A DNA stretch of 64,000 bases from Bettongia penicillata ogilbyi (GCA_023548195.1 JAJHZJ010000220.1:2735279-2799278), one strand, 5' to 3'; positions 12,054-24,174 are shown, counted from the stretch's first letter. Program-made: numbers and translations. The notes: generated by a model from the sequence alone, not told the origin.

Positions 12054-13647
12054 GCTTACTCTCCTTGCAGACAGAGGGGCAGAGCGAATGAATATCAAAC
12101 AATGACATTTTGATACATCAATGCTTCAGTGATTTAATTGACGTAGGTGTTCCTTTATATATTACTGATTGCAACTCATCCATGCTTACATTGGGAGCTC
12201 AGCATATTCAGTAGTTTACAAACTTAATGAGTGGATTGGCAGTAAAGTCAATCCTTATGAGAATACACAGTGTACTCTGCTTAGGTAATCCTAATGTGAG
12301 CTTTCATAGGTACTGCCCTTGCTCTGTGAAGAAAGAAACCTTTTTAATTATTTGCTGAGCTGGAATAGGGCATGCATCAAAAGCTCAAATTCTTTGCACT
12401 TTGCTAATCTAGAAGAGCTATACAAATGAAATATTTGGGGTCTCTTGAAAAGGACTCAACCATCATCAAAACAGATTCAGGCAAAGGGGCCTTGTAAAAA
12501 GAATTACTTTCCCCCCAACACCTTCACTACTAGAAAGTGCTCTGACTTCTGGTTATTGAAGCCTGCTCCTTTTAGATTAAGTAGTCTGTTCCTATGAGTA
12601 TGCTGTTTATGTGTTTTCTGCCTTTTCTGAGGTATATTATGTCTCTATATATTACCTCCAAAAGCTTAGTGGTCCTTATCCTATTCAGGTAGGTAATAAA
12701 CATTGACGGCACTTTGCACTGAACTCATTGAATACACTTTCAGCTTTTTATGTACATCTGATGCCATATTAAAATATAGAATTCTTTTAACTGAGAGTTC
12801 TCTCTCTGCATATGTGCTCCAAATGATAATAGAATGCTTTTATAACCATGGATCAGTAGATCTGGGTAATAAAAAGAACAACATCTTCTTGTGTCTTATT
12901 TTGTATTACTTATTGTCCAGTACAGTATTCTGTCATAGTACTCTAACTATTCTTCCCAATTCAACATCAGAGTACCTTCTGCATTGTTAAGGTCAAGTCA
13001 CCAAAAGTAAGCTATTCTTTAATCAGCATGTGAAACTTCTCATTGACTCAGAGAGTGACTGTAGCATGATAGCCTGTCATCCAAGTACAATCAGAATTAG
13101 GCCAATTAATCCAAATCTAGAACCTTCACAGAAGAAACTACAGATTCACCATTTCATATTTTTTAAAATTGCATGATTTGATTGAGGATTTCACTTACAC
13201 AATAATGTGTGTATTGCAATTGCTAGGTAGTCTTAAATATAACCTTTAGCTCATCCTCCTCCAAAAAATAACGTATTCATTATTTATTTATTTACATTGA
13301 AATTGTTGTTTGAAAATTAATATAATTATGTTTCTTAACTGTAGATATAAGTTTAATTTTCACCCATACCTCATAAAGCCACTTAGATTTGAATCTGAAA
13401 GATATTTCTCTTTTTATCCAAAGGATATTGAAAAGAACGGTCATTTCAAAAATTTAAAGTGAATCAAATTAGCTTGAAAGTATTTAATACATTATGTAGT
13501 TCATATCCTTCCTTTTAAAGGTGGGGGATTTTTAGCTCTCCTGGGTCATCTTTCTACAATATATCACATTGTGAAATAATGTCATCACAGTTCTGAGACA
13601 CATGTAAAGCAGAGCTGTACAAAGTAGAATAATACTTTTGTAATCAT
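12054..13647. other. unique sequence, no gene seen
   Basis: No exon-like frame or known repeat. The part from about 11930 to 12450 is less repetitive and more balanced in composition than its surroundings, which is compatible with conserved non-coding DNA but not proof of it. Confidence 0.45.
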
Positions 13648-13880
13648 GGAACCTATTAGCTAGAGAAGACTTGAGAATTCATCTACTCCAGTGATATAGG
13701 AATCCACTATTCAGTATTCCCAATAAAAATAATTTATTCTCCCCTTAGTAAGCTCCAATAATGTAGAGCCCACTACCTCTTGAGGCAGTCAGTCTCTTCC
13801 TGTTTTAGAAAGCTCTAAGTGTTAGAGTTCCTTCCCTCTTAGATTTGCCTTAAATTTACTCTGTATTTCCTCCCTTCCCA
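13648..13880 (-). repeat. L3/CR1-type LINE 3' end, antisense
   Basis: Matches the antisense CR1/L3 3' region: 'gagcccactacctcttgagg' followed by a decayed 'ttagaaagctctaagtgtta' block and a pyrimidine-rich stretch corresponding to the ORF2 C-terminus. Confidence 0.75.
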
Positions 13881-14264
13881 CTGAATTTTTCCCTGTAGAA
13901 TGGTCATAATATAAACTGACAAAGAAATTGCTGAATCTGGAAGAAAAAAGCAAAGTAAAGAACATAAAAATTGAGGAAAAACAAACAAATAAACAACTGA
14001 AGTGACATCACTATGGGGAATACATTCCAGACAATGTCTATATGCAAGAAAGGGTAATTATTCCACTAAGTATTTTTTAATCACACAAAGAGAATATACT
14101 GGATCAGTAAAGGATTTCATTTACCTGGATACATTCTGGTAGATATCTTTCCACTAAATAAGGAACTTCTGAATAATTCTAAATTAATCAATGAAGGAAC
14201 CAGATACTCTGGAAGTGATTCTGAACAATAAATCACAGTTAGTTGAACTAAAAACTATCACAAG
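13881..14264. other. unique A-rich spacer
   Basis: No recognisable gene or repeat; A-rich around 13935-14000. Confidence 0.45.
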
Positions 14265-14506
14265 GGGGAGAGGAATAAGCGCTTATATAGAATCTACAAT
14301 GTACCTGACACTGTGCTAAAATTTTACAATATTATCTCATTTCATCCTCTCAGTTATCTGGGAGATAGATGCTATTATTATTTTCATTTTAAAATAGAAG
14401 AAACAGAGGCAATTAGAGATTCAGGGACTAATTAGTATCTGAGGTCATTTTTGAACTTAGATTTTTGTGACTCCTGGTCTAGTGTTCTGTATGCTGAATC
14501 TCCTTC
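14265..14506 (-). repeat. MIR-type SINE, antisense
   Basis: Clear MIR blocks in antisense order: 'cctgacactgtgctaaaatt', 'attatctcatttcatcctct', 'agaagaaacagaggcaatta', and a 'gaacttagatttttgtgact' end. Confidence 0.85.
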
Positions 14507-14819
14507 TTGCCTCATAAATCTGGCTACACTTGGCAATGTCATGTTGTTAAAGTTGATTGCAAAGTGAGACTAATGTGTAAAATTATTATGTCACAGGTGT
14601 TAGGGAACTTCCCCTCCTTAGTCAAAGGAAATAAATATTCCATTAATTGTAACTGTAAAATGAAATATGTTCCAAGAAAGATGGAGGGGAAGAACTCAAG
14701 GGTTACATCCTGATGAAACAGCATTAATAATCCTTAGCATTGAAGAAAAGGGACAAGTATCTATAGCATGTATTTAAAAATTTTAAGGGATCATATACCT
14801 CTTGGGCACTCCTATAAAG
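14507..14819. other. spacer, nothing recognised
   Basis: The short opposed open frames here have no protein-like features. No repeat family recognised. Confidence 0.45.
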
Positions 14820-14915
14820 TATAAGGATGCCTTTTCAGGATATGGATAAAAAATGCATCAATAAATGCATCGGATTACAAAAGAAACCAATTATATTGAA
14901 ATATATTTAATAATG
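14820..14915 (+). repeat. interspersed repeat fragment, family uncertain (possibly DNA transposon)
   Basis: Contains 'ggattacaaaagaaaccaat' followed by 'tatattgaaatat', related to the fragment at 21135-21275 ('cttctcagaataaagttttt' and 'caaaagaaacaaaatatatt'). Both resemble a widespread mammalian medium-copy repeat that I suspect is hAT-like, but I cannot name it firmly. Confidence 0.45.
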
Positions 14916-15880
14916 GAAAGGGGAGTAGAGGCAGCAAACCAGTCAAACTCTCCAAACATTTCTCTCCAGATAACTTTAAAACAATGTTTCAAGTTGAATT
15001 CTGTAGCAGCAGGGCAAAAATGAAAGTCAGGGTAAAATATTTTTGCAGCCCAAGACAATTTTGAAGACTGGATATAGAGCTCTGTGACATTGAGGAGGGC
15101 ACCAGTCCAGAATACAAGTGATGACAACACCAACAGTGGGTCATGGAGGAAGATATGACAGTGGCTTAGCAGAATTCAGGAACTTTCAGGACAGAGATGG
15201 AAAAGATTGAAAAACAAGTCAGAAAGAGATTACACTGACACCAGGCTCAGGACCTTGTTGCATTGCCAATCCACAATTATGGATCACGGTTCCAGGGTGA
15301 GAGGCACTTGTGGCTATAAGGGAGCATTTCATACACACCATGATAGCAGTGATAATACCTCTCCTCAGATCACACCACCCTGGAAACAATGAAATAAAAT
15401 CCCCAAAACAAAAAGACAAACAAACAAAAAAACAACAACAAAAAATAAACTCTTACAGATCCCCAAAACAAGTTCTGAATTATTAACAAACAACATGAAA
15501 GAACCTAAACTTTTGGAAAGTTCCCCTCCTTCCTTCTCTTCCTTCCCCATACTATGAGAATAAAATTCAACAAAACAAAGTTAAATGTCAAGAAACAGAC
15601 TTAACCCATCAACAAACAACAACAAAAGAATCAGACTATAAAAAGTCACTGTGGGGATCAAGGTACAAACTTAGAAGACGACAAGAGAGTTAGCACAGCT
15701 ACAAGCTATGCCTCAAGGAAAAAAAAAAACAAATTGAACACAAGCTCAAGGAGAAGAGCCAAAGAAAGAGACAAGGGAAATAGAGGGGAAATTGTCAAAA
15801 GACATGAGAGTAATGCAAAAAAAAAAAAAATTAAAAGAGAATTAACAATTTGGTAAAAAAAAAAAAGTGGAGAAAATAAC
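14916..15880 (+). mobile_element. L1 or half-LINE 5' region, sense (5' UTR plus start of ORF1), 3' part missing
   Basis: From about 15764 to 15818 the plus strand encodes 'KETREIEGKLSKDMRVMQ', the ORF1 coiled-coil segment also seen in the half-LINE at 23183-25906 ('RELEEKLRREMRVMKENQ'). Upstream about 750 bases look like an L1-type 5' UTR. The copy stops shortly after the coiled coil, in A-runs at 15819-15866. Losing the 3' part is not what target-primed insertion produces, so a later deletion or rearrangement is likely. No YY1-like motif is seen at the left edge. Confidence 0.7.
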
Positions 15881-16184
15881 ATCTTAAAAAACACAGAACT
15901 GACACATGGAATTGCTGCTTAAATTCTATTATTGTATAGATGACATTCTGGTTTTCAAAGGCTTTCCTGGCAAAGCACATCTTATAAAAATTTATATCAA
16001 GTTGGAAAGACTTTCAAGTAAAAGTTGTTCTGAATTAGAATTTAATATTAGCTCTATGTTGCTCAATCAGGGCATTCTCTTTGAAATCAGAGGAACTAGA
16101 CTCAAATTGTATCTAACATGTATTGGCAGTATAATATGCAAGAAAACCTGCATATTGGAAGATACTAAGTGACAGGCCGATCTT
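15881..16184. other. unique spacer with a possible MIR head
   Basis: About 16085-16135 ('aactagactcaaattgtatc') resembles the tRNA-like head of a sense MIR, but too little remains for a firm call. Confidence 0.4.
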
Positions 16185-16400
16185 TATTATAATTTTTGAC
16201 AGGGAAACCTTTCCCATTTCTCTAACTTTCCTTTCCCTCTGTGATTACTTTGTATCCATTTTTTTTTGTATTATGTATACATTTGTATAACTACATGTTC
16301 TTTCTTCCAGTAGAATGTAAATTTGCTAAAGACAGCTGCTGCTTTTTCTTCTTCTTTGTGTACCCTGTGCTTAGTGCATTAACAATTGATTGTTGGGTGA
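16185..16400 (+). repeat. L2 LINE 3' end, sense
   Basis: The L2 3' terminal order is visible: 'cagtagaatgtaaatttgct', a decayed 'gggcagggactgtgtctt' block, then 'ctttgtgtaccctgtgctta' and 'gtgcatt'. Confidence 0.75.
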
Positions 16401-16844
16401 TGATTGTTCAATATCACACAGTTGGCATTTAAACCAAGGTTCTATGACTCTAAATCCACTGTACATTTTTTTATACCATATGTCTTTCAACTCTTGAACT
16501 GAATTCAGATGAAGTATATACAGCAAAATCAAACAGATATTGTACATTTTCTGCTTGTTTTTAATAAATGATAAATGACTATGGGGACTTAAAAGGTTAT
16601 TTCTATTAAGAATTTAATAAGGCAAAAAAGGCAGTCTCAAAGAAAAACATACTTTTCTCCACATTCCCACAAAGCACTTCTACATTCATAGTATAGGAAA
16701 AAATTCATTTTTTGACTTATCTATCATATTTTGTTAATAACAGATATGGATATTCATTTGGAAAGCCAAATCTTTCATTTAAAATCTATTTTAATAAAAT
16801 ATTGATTACTTATATATCATGATAATTTGTTGAACTGTAAAAAC
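16401..16844. other. AT-rich spacer, nothing recognised
   Basis: No coding potential or repeat family identified. Confidence 0.45.
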
Positions 16845-16970
16845 ATGCTCTCTCTTTCTCTCTCTCTCTGTGTCTCTCTCTCTCTTTCTTTCTCTCTCTC
16901 TCTCCTCCCTTTCTCTTTCCCTTTCCCTCTTCCTCTCTTTTTTTCCTCTCCCTCCTCCTTTCTCCACCCT
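16845..16970 (+). repeat. TC-rich low-complexity tract
   Basis: Imperfect (TC)n and TTCCC runs. The two serine/leucine-rich open frames across it are artefacts of the repeat. Confidence 0.95.
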
Positions 16971-17054
16971 CCTTGTGGTTCAAAGAGAAAGTACATTGGA
17001 TTATATTCTAGCCTTACTTCTTCCTACATGTATGACCCTGGCCATTCTAACAAC

Positions 17055-17235
17055 AAACAGTTACTAATTGTTTACACATGTCAAGTGCTACTATTCAGAA
17101 CAGCACAAGCAGTCCCTGCCCTCAAATAATTTATATTCTGATGAGGTAGAAAATATATACCTACAAGAACATACAAGATTTTTACAATATAACTTTACAA
17201 GGGAAGGTAGTGAAGTGCTGGGGATATAGTAAAGG
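17055..17235 (-). repeat. L2 LINE 3' end, antisense
   Basis: Contains 'gcagtccctgccctcaaata' and 'tttatattctgatgaggtag', the antisense L2 3' terminal block. Confidence 0.75.
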
Positions 17236-18339
17236 ATTGGGAGTCTCCTGCAGAAGTTAACACATGACTTGAGTTTGCTATTTAATGCCAGTGAAGTGGA
17301 CTAAAAGAGAGAGGAGAGGAAGAAGGATATCTTATATCAACATGTTATCATGATATGTTGATCAGTCTTTAACAACTAGTCTTTCAAATGAGTATTCATG
17401 TCCATTTGCTATCCATAAAATGTCATGGAGAACCAAGGTATAAATTTTGCCCTATGTTTCATGTGATTTCTTCTGAAGCCTTATTGAGTTTTGTTTTGAG
17501 GGAAGGGATTTGGAATAACTTTGTAAAACTATGGGGAAAGTTGTGATTTGTGTCCCAGGAATTATATTCTTGCCTTCCTAAAAGATTAAACAGCAACAAT
17601 ACTTAAATTTATTGTATACATTTACAATTTATGAAAAATAATAAGAAACATATCATATTGGTAATCCTCCAAATAGAATTTATACTTAGGTAGACATTAA
17701 AAAAAGATAAAACAATGAATTGCACAAAGGGCATGGAAAATAAATGCCCTTAGTAAAATGCATAGACCCACCAGGAGACAAATAAGGAATGTTTGGAGAG
17801 GTAAGTCAAATTTTGGCATTATACTATGTTAATGTATATATTGCTAATGTTTTATTTATGTACACATGGATATGATGTAATTAGTACCATATTGAAATTG
17901 GAATACTGAAAAGGATATATTGACATCATAATGTCAATATGTGATACAAATTCATCTAGTGTTTTGTCATGTGTTCCAATGCCTCATGATCAATTCAACA
18001 TTTTTAAAAAGACACAAATATGAGTTAAAGAATGTGACATGAATTTCTATTTCTTTCTTTTGACATTTTCCAAGTTAAGAAGGTTTTAGTAGCTATTCCA
18101 CTGAAAATGTCTGAAAACTATTTCAATGATCCTTAGGGAAAATTAAGCTATTATAATAATGTCTTAAGTAATGTTTTCTTTAAATAAAAGGTGTAAAAAG
18201 TGAATTTTGGCGCATAACTGAATTTGAAGAGACAGATTCAGCACTTGATCCAATTTAGCTATTATTAAGACAGAACAGCTGGCATGTGAAATACAGTGAA
18301 GATAAGCAAGTTTTTTTAAACTCTTGTACTTTTTTAATA
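17236..18339. other. unique AT-rich sequence with short hairpins
   Basis: No gene seen. Contains a hairpin at 17336-17362 (8-bp arms) and a perfect one at 17917-17940 (10-bp arms 'atattgacat', 4-base loop). Confidence 0.5.
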
Positions 18340-18445
18340 GCCTGTCAATGAGCATTTATTAATCGCTTATTATATACTTAGCATTTTAATAAATACTGGA
18401 AAGCCTCATTTAAATGTGAAGTGCTGTAGAGTATTTTCTCAAAAA
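18340..18445 (-). repeat. L2 LINE 3' terminal fragment, antisense
   Basis: Begins 'gagcatttattaatcgctta' then a decayed 'gccaggcactgtgctaggca' equivalent; short and diverged. Confidence 0.55.
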
Positions 18446-19029
18446 GGTAAGATAAGGAAGAATAAACAGTTGATTCTCTTCAATGTGTGACATCAGTTTC
18501 AGTACTCTTCCAATGCTTTCACTTTGCATGGTTTATTTTCTCTTGCTACCTTGAAGTCAAAGTATTCCAAAATTTTATCACATTTTTCTTTAATTAAGAC
18601 AAACTGATTCTCATCATAATTATGAGCACCTCACTTAACCTTTTAATTTCAAGTCTAATTAAGTTCAATGCAGAAATTAGATTCTGCTCGTACACTTACA
18701 GAGTAAATTGTCTACTTCCAGATTAGGAGTCATCAATAAAATCACAACATATAAAAGAAATAGTAGTAAAATGAATAACAGAAAGAATCTATGGAATAAT
18801 TCTCAGATTTACTATATGAAGATAAGTATAATTCTTCATAGATATTTTTTTTTCCATTGGGGAAAGTAATATCTTTCCAACTAGAAAGCTCACTGCCCCA
18901 TTGTCATAAATTTCCTCCCCTTGTTTCTAACTCACTATCATAACTAATATCTGCTCACTCTTCGATTGCTTGTTGATTTGCCGTAGCTCTTTAGACTTTA
19001 CTGGCATTGTTCTCTCACCATCCTACACA
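18446..19029. other. unique sequence, no gene seen
   Basis: AT-rich, no repeat family or coding character recognised. Confidence 0.45.
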
Positions 19030-19105
19030 CTTGCAGCAGTTGAAGACCTTGGTTCAACTACATCTCTGATGTTTAAAGCCTATGTGAATTTCAGCAAAGC
19101 AAGTC
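19030..19105 (+). repeat. MIR-type SINE fragment, sense
   Basis: 'gaagaccttggttcaactac' and the following decayed 'tgtgtgaccctgggcaagtc' block match the sense MIR head and core. Confidence 0.55.
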
Positions 19106-19109
19106 AAGA

Positions 19110-19275
19110 AAAGTAAGGAAATATTTATTAAATGATCACTAGATGCCAGGTGCTGTATTAAGTACGGCAAATACACATGTAGAAACATCAAAAAAATGCA
19201 GCCTGCTTTCTCTGTGTTCACATTTTAAGTGAATTGGAGTGGAAGACAGTACATAAAAGGAACCTAAAAAAGAAG
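19110..19275 (-). repeat. L2 LINE 3' end, antisense
   Basis: 'gatgccaggtgctgtattaa' near 19142, followed by a decayed 'cagtccctgccctcaaggag' equivalent and an 'agacagtacataaaagg' end. Confidence 0.7.
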
Positions 19276-19454
19276 GAAGGGAGAAAATACCCATTATGGA
19301 TTATGGTGTAGAAAGTCCACAGATTCACCAGTAAAACTCAGAGAGGAATGAAGACATGGCTGGTCTGAGTACTTTCCTTTAGAAAGAGTTTCTGGAAAGA
19401 ACTGAAAAACCAGAGGAAAGGACTCTAAGGATGGAGTGAAATCCCAGGATTAGA
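19276..19454. other. short unique spacer
   Basis: No recognisable feature. Confidence 0.4.
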
Positions 19455-19545
19455 ACTCACATGAACTCCTTTTTCTCATTTGTAAAGATAAGAGGCATAT
19501 TCTTTGATGTCTATTTCAGGTCTGGATCTATGACCTGATGAATCT
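19455..19545 (+). repeat. MIR-type SINE 3' part, sense
   Basis: 'tttttctcatttgtaaagat' and then 'tctggatctatgacctgatg' match the sense MIR-type end common in marsupials. Confidence 0.55.
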
Positions 19546-20864
19546 CATAGACACCTGTTCCAGCAATTACTCCAACTATCACCACTTAGGTCTATCTACT
19601 TGTTAAACATATCAATAGAACCATTCTTATACAGCAGCTCTGCCGCTTTTCCTGTGCTGAAATTTGTTCCCTCCACCTCCATCTGGGTATGGGCAGAAAC
19701 ATATCTTATTGTACTTCTATGCAGCTGTTCCAAAATTCTTCTTCTACCCTCTCTTCTCTGTTACCCATTCTGTTGCATTTTCCTTGATCTCCTCAATTCT
19801 CCACACTCCCTTTGGTTTTCTTCCTGTATCATTTCTTCTATGTTGTCCCAAAATGCTTTATCCTACCTGATAAGTGGTATTTCTCCAGCTCATTTGCCTC
19901 TTATTTTAGTTGAGAAACTAATTTTTAACAGTTTTCCATATAATTGTGGTTCCCTGTTGAAAACATAAAACCTCTCAAACAGTACCAGGTAGGTGGTGAC
20001 TGGGGAACCTACCTGTTACTGATTTAGATGGAAAGTGAAAACTCAAATTCTATTGTTCAAATCTTCTGCTCTTCACTTGCTCTTTTCCCTACTGATTAAG
20101 GAAGCAGTATTCCTATTATTTACGCTGATCATCAGCCTCATGCTGATAATCTTGAGAACACTTCTTTTCCAATTCAGTCAAGAATTGGAAATTCTTATTC
20201 TTGCTCTAGCCAAGGAAATTATTTCCTTAAAAACATAATAGTTCCAAGACATTTACTATGCAACATGCCTTATCTATTCCTGGCTTCAATTTTATTTCAC
20301 CCATTTTAATGGTTTCACTTAATTCAACTATATAATATTTTATTTTTCTAGTTAATTTCCTAGGCTCTAATTGAATTGATAGTAACACTCAATGAAAAGG
20401 GTGTTTAGGAAGCACAGGATATAATATGTTAATGTTAGAAATTTTATATGTTCAAATTAAAATAAAATTATGCTATAGTGCTGTTTATCAATTAAAGCAA
20501 AGTTATAAGACATGAAGGGAGTTTTATCCATGTTGTGCTCTGCAAGGTCCACTGTATATTTTTTTTTTGTTTTGTTTTTATAGCTTATAATTGTTGTGTA
20601 AGATACAACTAAAACTACTGTAAGGTAACTTCTACTTAGGTATTGCACTAGGTATTTCTGTACATAAAACAATATTCATAGGCCATGTATTAGTATGGAT
20701 AAGATAATATTTATAGCCCATATCTTCTTCATCCTACTTTTTATCTCTCTAAACATTACTCCACAGAAATCTCTCAATTGACTCCACATAGTTCAATTTC
20801 TTCTTAGGGGAAGAAATGGCTACAAATGACTCATTTATACTTTTTCCCTCCTCTATCATTAGAG
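19546..20864. other. unique sequence, no gene seen
   Basis: Includes a 122-codon open frame at 19600-19968 with no recognisable domain and low-complexity Leu/Ser/Pro content, which I regard as chance. A hairpin with 9-bp arms (TTCCAATTC) lies at 20167-20190. Confidence 0.5.
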
Positions 20865-21010
20865 GATGTATGGTACAATAGAGAGATCACTCACTATTCC
20901 TATAGTTGGAAGGCCTTTTTTTCATTTACTTTGTGTGTGTGCTTTGTGAATTGGCTTAAGCACTCTGCACTTCAGTTTCATTTATTAAGCCAAGAGAAAA
21001 GTGATTCTCT
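20865..21010 (+). repeat. MIR-type SINE, sense
   Basis: 'ggtacaatagagagatcact' head, then a decayed 'tgtgtgaccttgggcaagtc' equivalent and 'cactctgcacttcagtttca'. Confidence 0.6.
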
Positions 21011-21134
21011 CTCATTCATGACTTTATGGTCCTCTTTTATTTTCCTGCATCCCATCACTCCTTCTTAGAGATGAGCATAATTTAGATTTAGTGCAAGATA
21101 AGACCATAGAAATAACATAATCCAGGCATTCATA

Positions 21135-21275
21135 AGTTATTTTGTGTCATGGACTCCTATGGCAATCTGAGTCTTTGAATCCCTTCTCAGAATAAAGTTT
21201 TTAAATACTTAAAGAGACCAAAAGTTTACAAAAGAAACAAAATATATTGCAGGATGTTTATCATAATATTTTAAA
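21135..21275 (+). repeat. interspersed repeat fragment related to 14820-14915
   Basis: 'gtgtcatggactcctatggc', 'cttctcagaataaagttttt' and 'caaaagaaacaaaatatatt' fit a medium-copy mammalian repeat of suspected DNA-transposon type. It extends further 5' than the 14820 copy. Confidence 0.55.
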
Positions 21276-22884
21276 AACATCAGTTTCACAGATCACAAGG
21301 TAAGATTGCCAGATAATCGAATTAACCTATTTTGTAGATGAGAAAACTCAAGCCAAGAGAGATGGAGTAATTTAAGGGAACAGAATCCTTGGCAAGGCAT
21401 TGGCTGGTCTCCAAACCTGCTGTGATTTGACATTATTCCAAGTTGAGGAAGAAAAGCAACTATCTTAAATTGAACCCTAATACTAGGGGGAGAATGCAGA
21501 GTTTATCATACCTCCTAAATGAATCAAAGGTCAGAGTTTGGTGGATTCTTGAGAATGACGACACAAATGACAAACTGCTTAGATGTAGTTCCATATTAGT
21601 GGTGTGATCATATTACACTGCCTGTCATACTGCCATATCTGCCATATCTGCAGTTCCCTTTGGCGACAGATAATTTTTATCTAAACATATGGATTGAGAG
21701 GTGAATGTGATCGTGTTTGTTTTATCTTGGGTCCTCATTCCAGTAGCAGGAACACTGAAAGAAGCCATAAGGGTCTGTCTAACCCTCCTCCATTCCTATT
21801 TCCATTCTATTTTCATTTTTTCCTAAATTTCTTCTGTTAATAAATACATTGGGCAGATTTAACACTATTTTTAAAATAAATACCGATTTTTTATTTCATC
21901 ATGTAGCTACTCCCCACCCTGCTTCCCTCTTTTTCTGCAGCATGAAGGCACAATGGGAGCCACATAATTATAAGTATAATTCCTAGACTGGGCTGGAAGA
22001 TCCACCATTACCTTATTATTAAAAAGTTTTGCTCTTTAACTGAGGGCATAAGCACTAAGCTTTTTCATATCTTCCCTTCTAAGTGCAGAATTACTATGAA
22101 TTTAGGCCCTATTTTATAAATCTGCCTCATAGATGCCAGTCAAAGGGGCTTGAGAGAATCTTGTCCTTGAACTATTTACACACCTTTCCCCCCAAATTAT
22201 TCCTGAACTCATATAAATATTGTAAGAGTTTTTGCCTTATCTTGATTTTATTTTATTTTAAAAATTTTACATTTTTTTTCCATTATGATTAACAGTGGGT
22301 AACCTTAAGGCAAATGTTTAACTGGCATGAGTCTTAAACTGTTTGGGATTTTTTCTAAGTCAGTATACACTTTTTTTCTGCTGATTTTAGAACTGATGTG
22401 TTTTGAAGTTTCATATTACAAGGTCATTTTCTGCCACACAAAAATTTATGAATTTATGCTTTTTATTGGACTACCAGTGAGAATGTTACTGGTTCTGTCA
22501 TTGTTTTCATTATTGTAACTATCACTAAAATGTTGCTAACATGACTAAATTTAATGCTTGTTATTATTGCTGCTGAACTGTATTGGATTTGGCTGAATTG
22601 CTTGGCCGACTTTATATTGTTCCTTGGTAATTAGTTAAACGTTGGCCTTATGCAGTGATATTTTGATTATCCAAAAGTACAATTGGAAAAATATTTCCAC
22701 CTTGAAAATACTGATGTCCATAAAGTTTTACTCATAATTAAAGTAAATCACGTTTATGGGACTGAGAAAGATATGAAAGTTTTGAAGGACAATATAATTA
22801 GTTAGGGGACAATATGATAGTTTACTTAAGAAGGGGGTTAAAACTAGTATGCATTATTTAGAACAAGGAAAGATAAAAAGAAAT
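21276..22884. other. unique sequence, no gene seen
   Basis: A faint antisense MIR core lies near 21330-21390 ('tgtagatgagaaaactcaag'). A short tandem 'gccatatct' pair lies at about 21631-21650. The rest is not assignable; none of the short open frames looks like an exon. Confidence 0.45.
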
Positions 22885-23095
22885 AAATGTTAATTAAGCA
22901 CTTACTATATGCTGGGTACTGCGATCAATATTGGGGATTCAAATATAAACAAAAAGAAAAGCAATCCTTTCAAGTATGTTATATTTTAATGTGGAAACAC
23001 ATAAAAAGGATACTTGGCCAGAGAAGTAATCTTATGTGTTGACCTGAGTTTTGAAGTGTAGAAGTGAAGAATAGGCTTATAGAAGAATGACAGTA
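22885..23095 (-). repeat. L2 LINE 3' end, antisense
   Basis: 'aagcacttactatatgctgg', 'gaaaagcaatcctttcaagt' and 'gacctgagttttgaagtgta' are the successive antisense L2 3' UTR blocks. Confidence 0.8.
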
Positions 23096-23977
23096 AGCTG
23101 GTCAATTGTAGATCCAAATAGGAGCCTCATCAATGGAAGAGGGAGGTGGAAATAGAGGAAGAATTTCAAAGGTTTTCTTTTTCTATGTCTATGTATTTAT
23201 TTTTAGTTTTCAACATTCATTTCCACAAAAGTTTGAGTTCCAAATTTTCTCCCCATATTTCCCCTTCCCCATCTCAAAATGTCATGAATTCTGATTAACT
23301 TTTCCCCCAATATCCCCCACCCTTCTATCACATCCTTCCCTTCCCTTATCCCCTCTTCTCTTTTTTCTTGTAGGGCAAAGATAGATTTCTACAGACAATT
23401 ACATGTATTTCTTATTTTCAAGTTGTATGCAAAAATAGTTCTCAAAATTCATTCCTAAAATTTTGAACTCCAACTTCTTTCCCTTCTTTCCTCTCCACCC
23501 ATCCCAACTGAGAAGGCAAACAATTCAATATAGGCTATAGATGTGTAGTTTTTAAAGACTTCCATCCTATTTTGCCCCCCATTAATTTTGTTCTCTTTTT
23601 TGACCTTGTCCCTCCCCCAAAAGTCTTGACTTCTGATGACTCCCTCCTCCCATTTACCCTCTCTTCTATCATACCCCTACCCCACTTATTCTTTTATCTC
23701 CTATTTTTCTGTAGTGTAAGATATATTTTCATACCAAATTGAGTGAGCATGTTATTCCCTTCTTCAGCCAAATGTGAAGAGAGAAAACTTCATTTTTTCC
23801 CTCTCACCCACCCTGTTTTCTCCTCCATTGAAAATGCTTTTGCTTGCCCCCTTTATGAGAGATAATTTGCCCCATTCCATTTCTCCCTTTCCCCTGCCAA
23901 TATATTCCTTTCTCATTCCTTAGTTTTATTTTTTAGATATCATCTCTTCCTATTCAACTGACCCTGTGTTCTCTGTA

Positions 23978-24030
23978 TACGTGTGTGTGTATGTGTGTGT
24001 GGGTGGGGTGGGGTGGGGGGGGGTGTCCTA
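23978..24030 (+). repeat. TG repeat merging into a G-run (G-quadruplex-like)
   Basis: (TG)n from about 23982, then 24001-24024 with four or more G-tracts of three or more separated by single T. It lies in the spacer of half-LINE A, antisense to the element. Confidence 0.85.
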
Positions 24031-24174
24031 TGTCTCTCTGTGTGTCTATAATCCCTGAAACTACCCAAATACTGAGAAAAGTTTTAAGAGTTACAAATAT
24101 TATCTTTGCATGTAGGAATGTAAACAGTTCAACTTTAGAAAATTCCTTCTGATTTCTCTTTCCTGTTTACTTTT

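Noticed and set aside
19600..19968. 122-codon plus-strand open frame in unique DNA
   Set aside because: Low-complexity, no recognisable domain, no splice or promoter context; length is within chance for AT-rich DNA.
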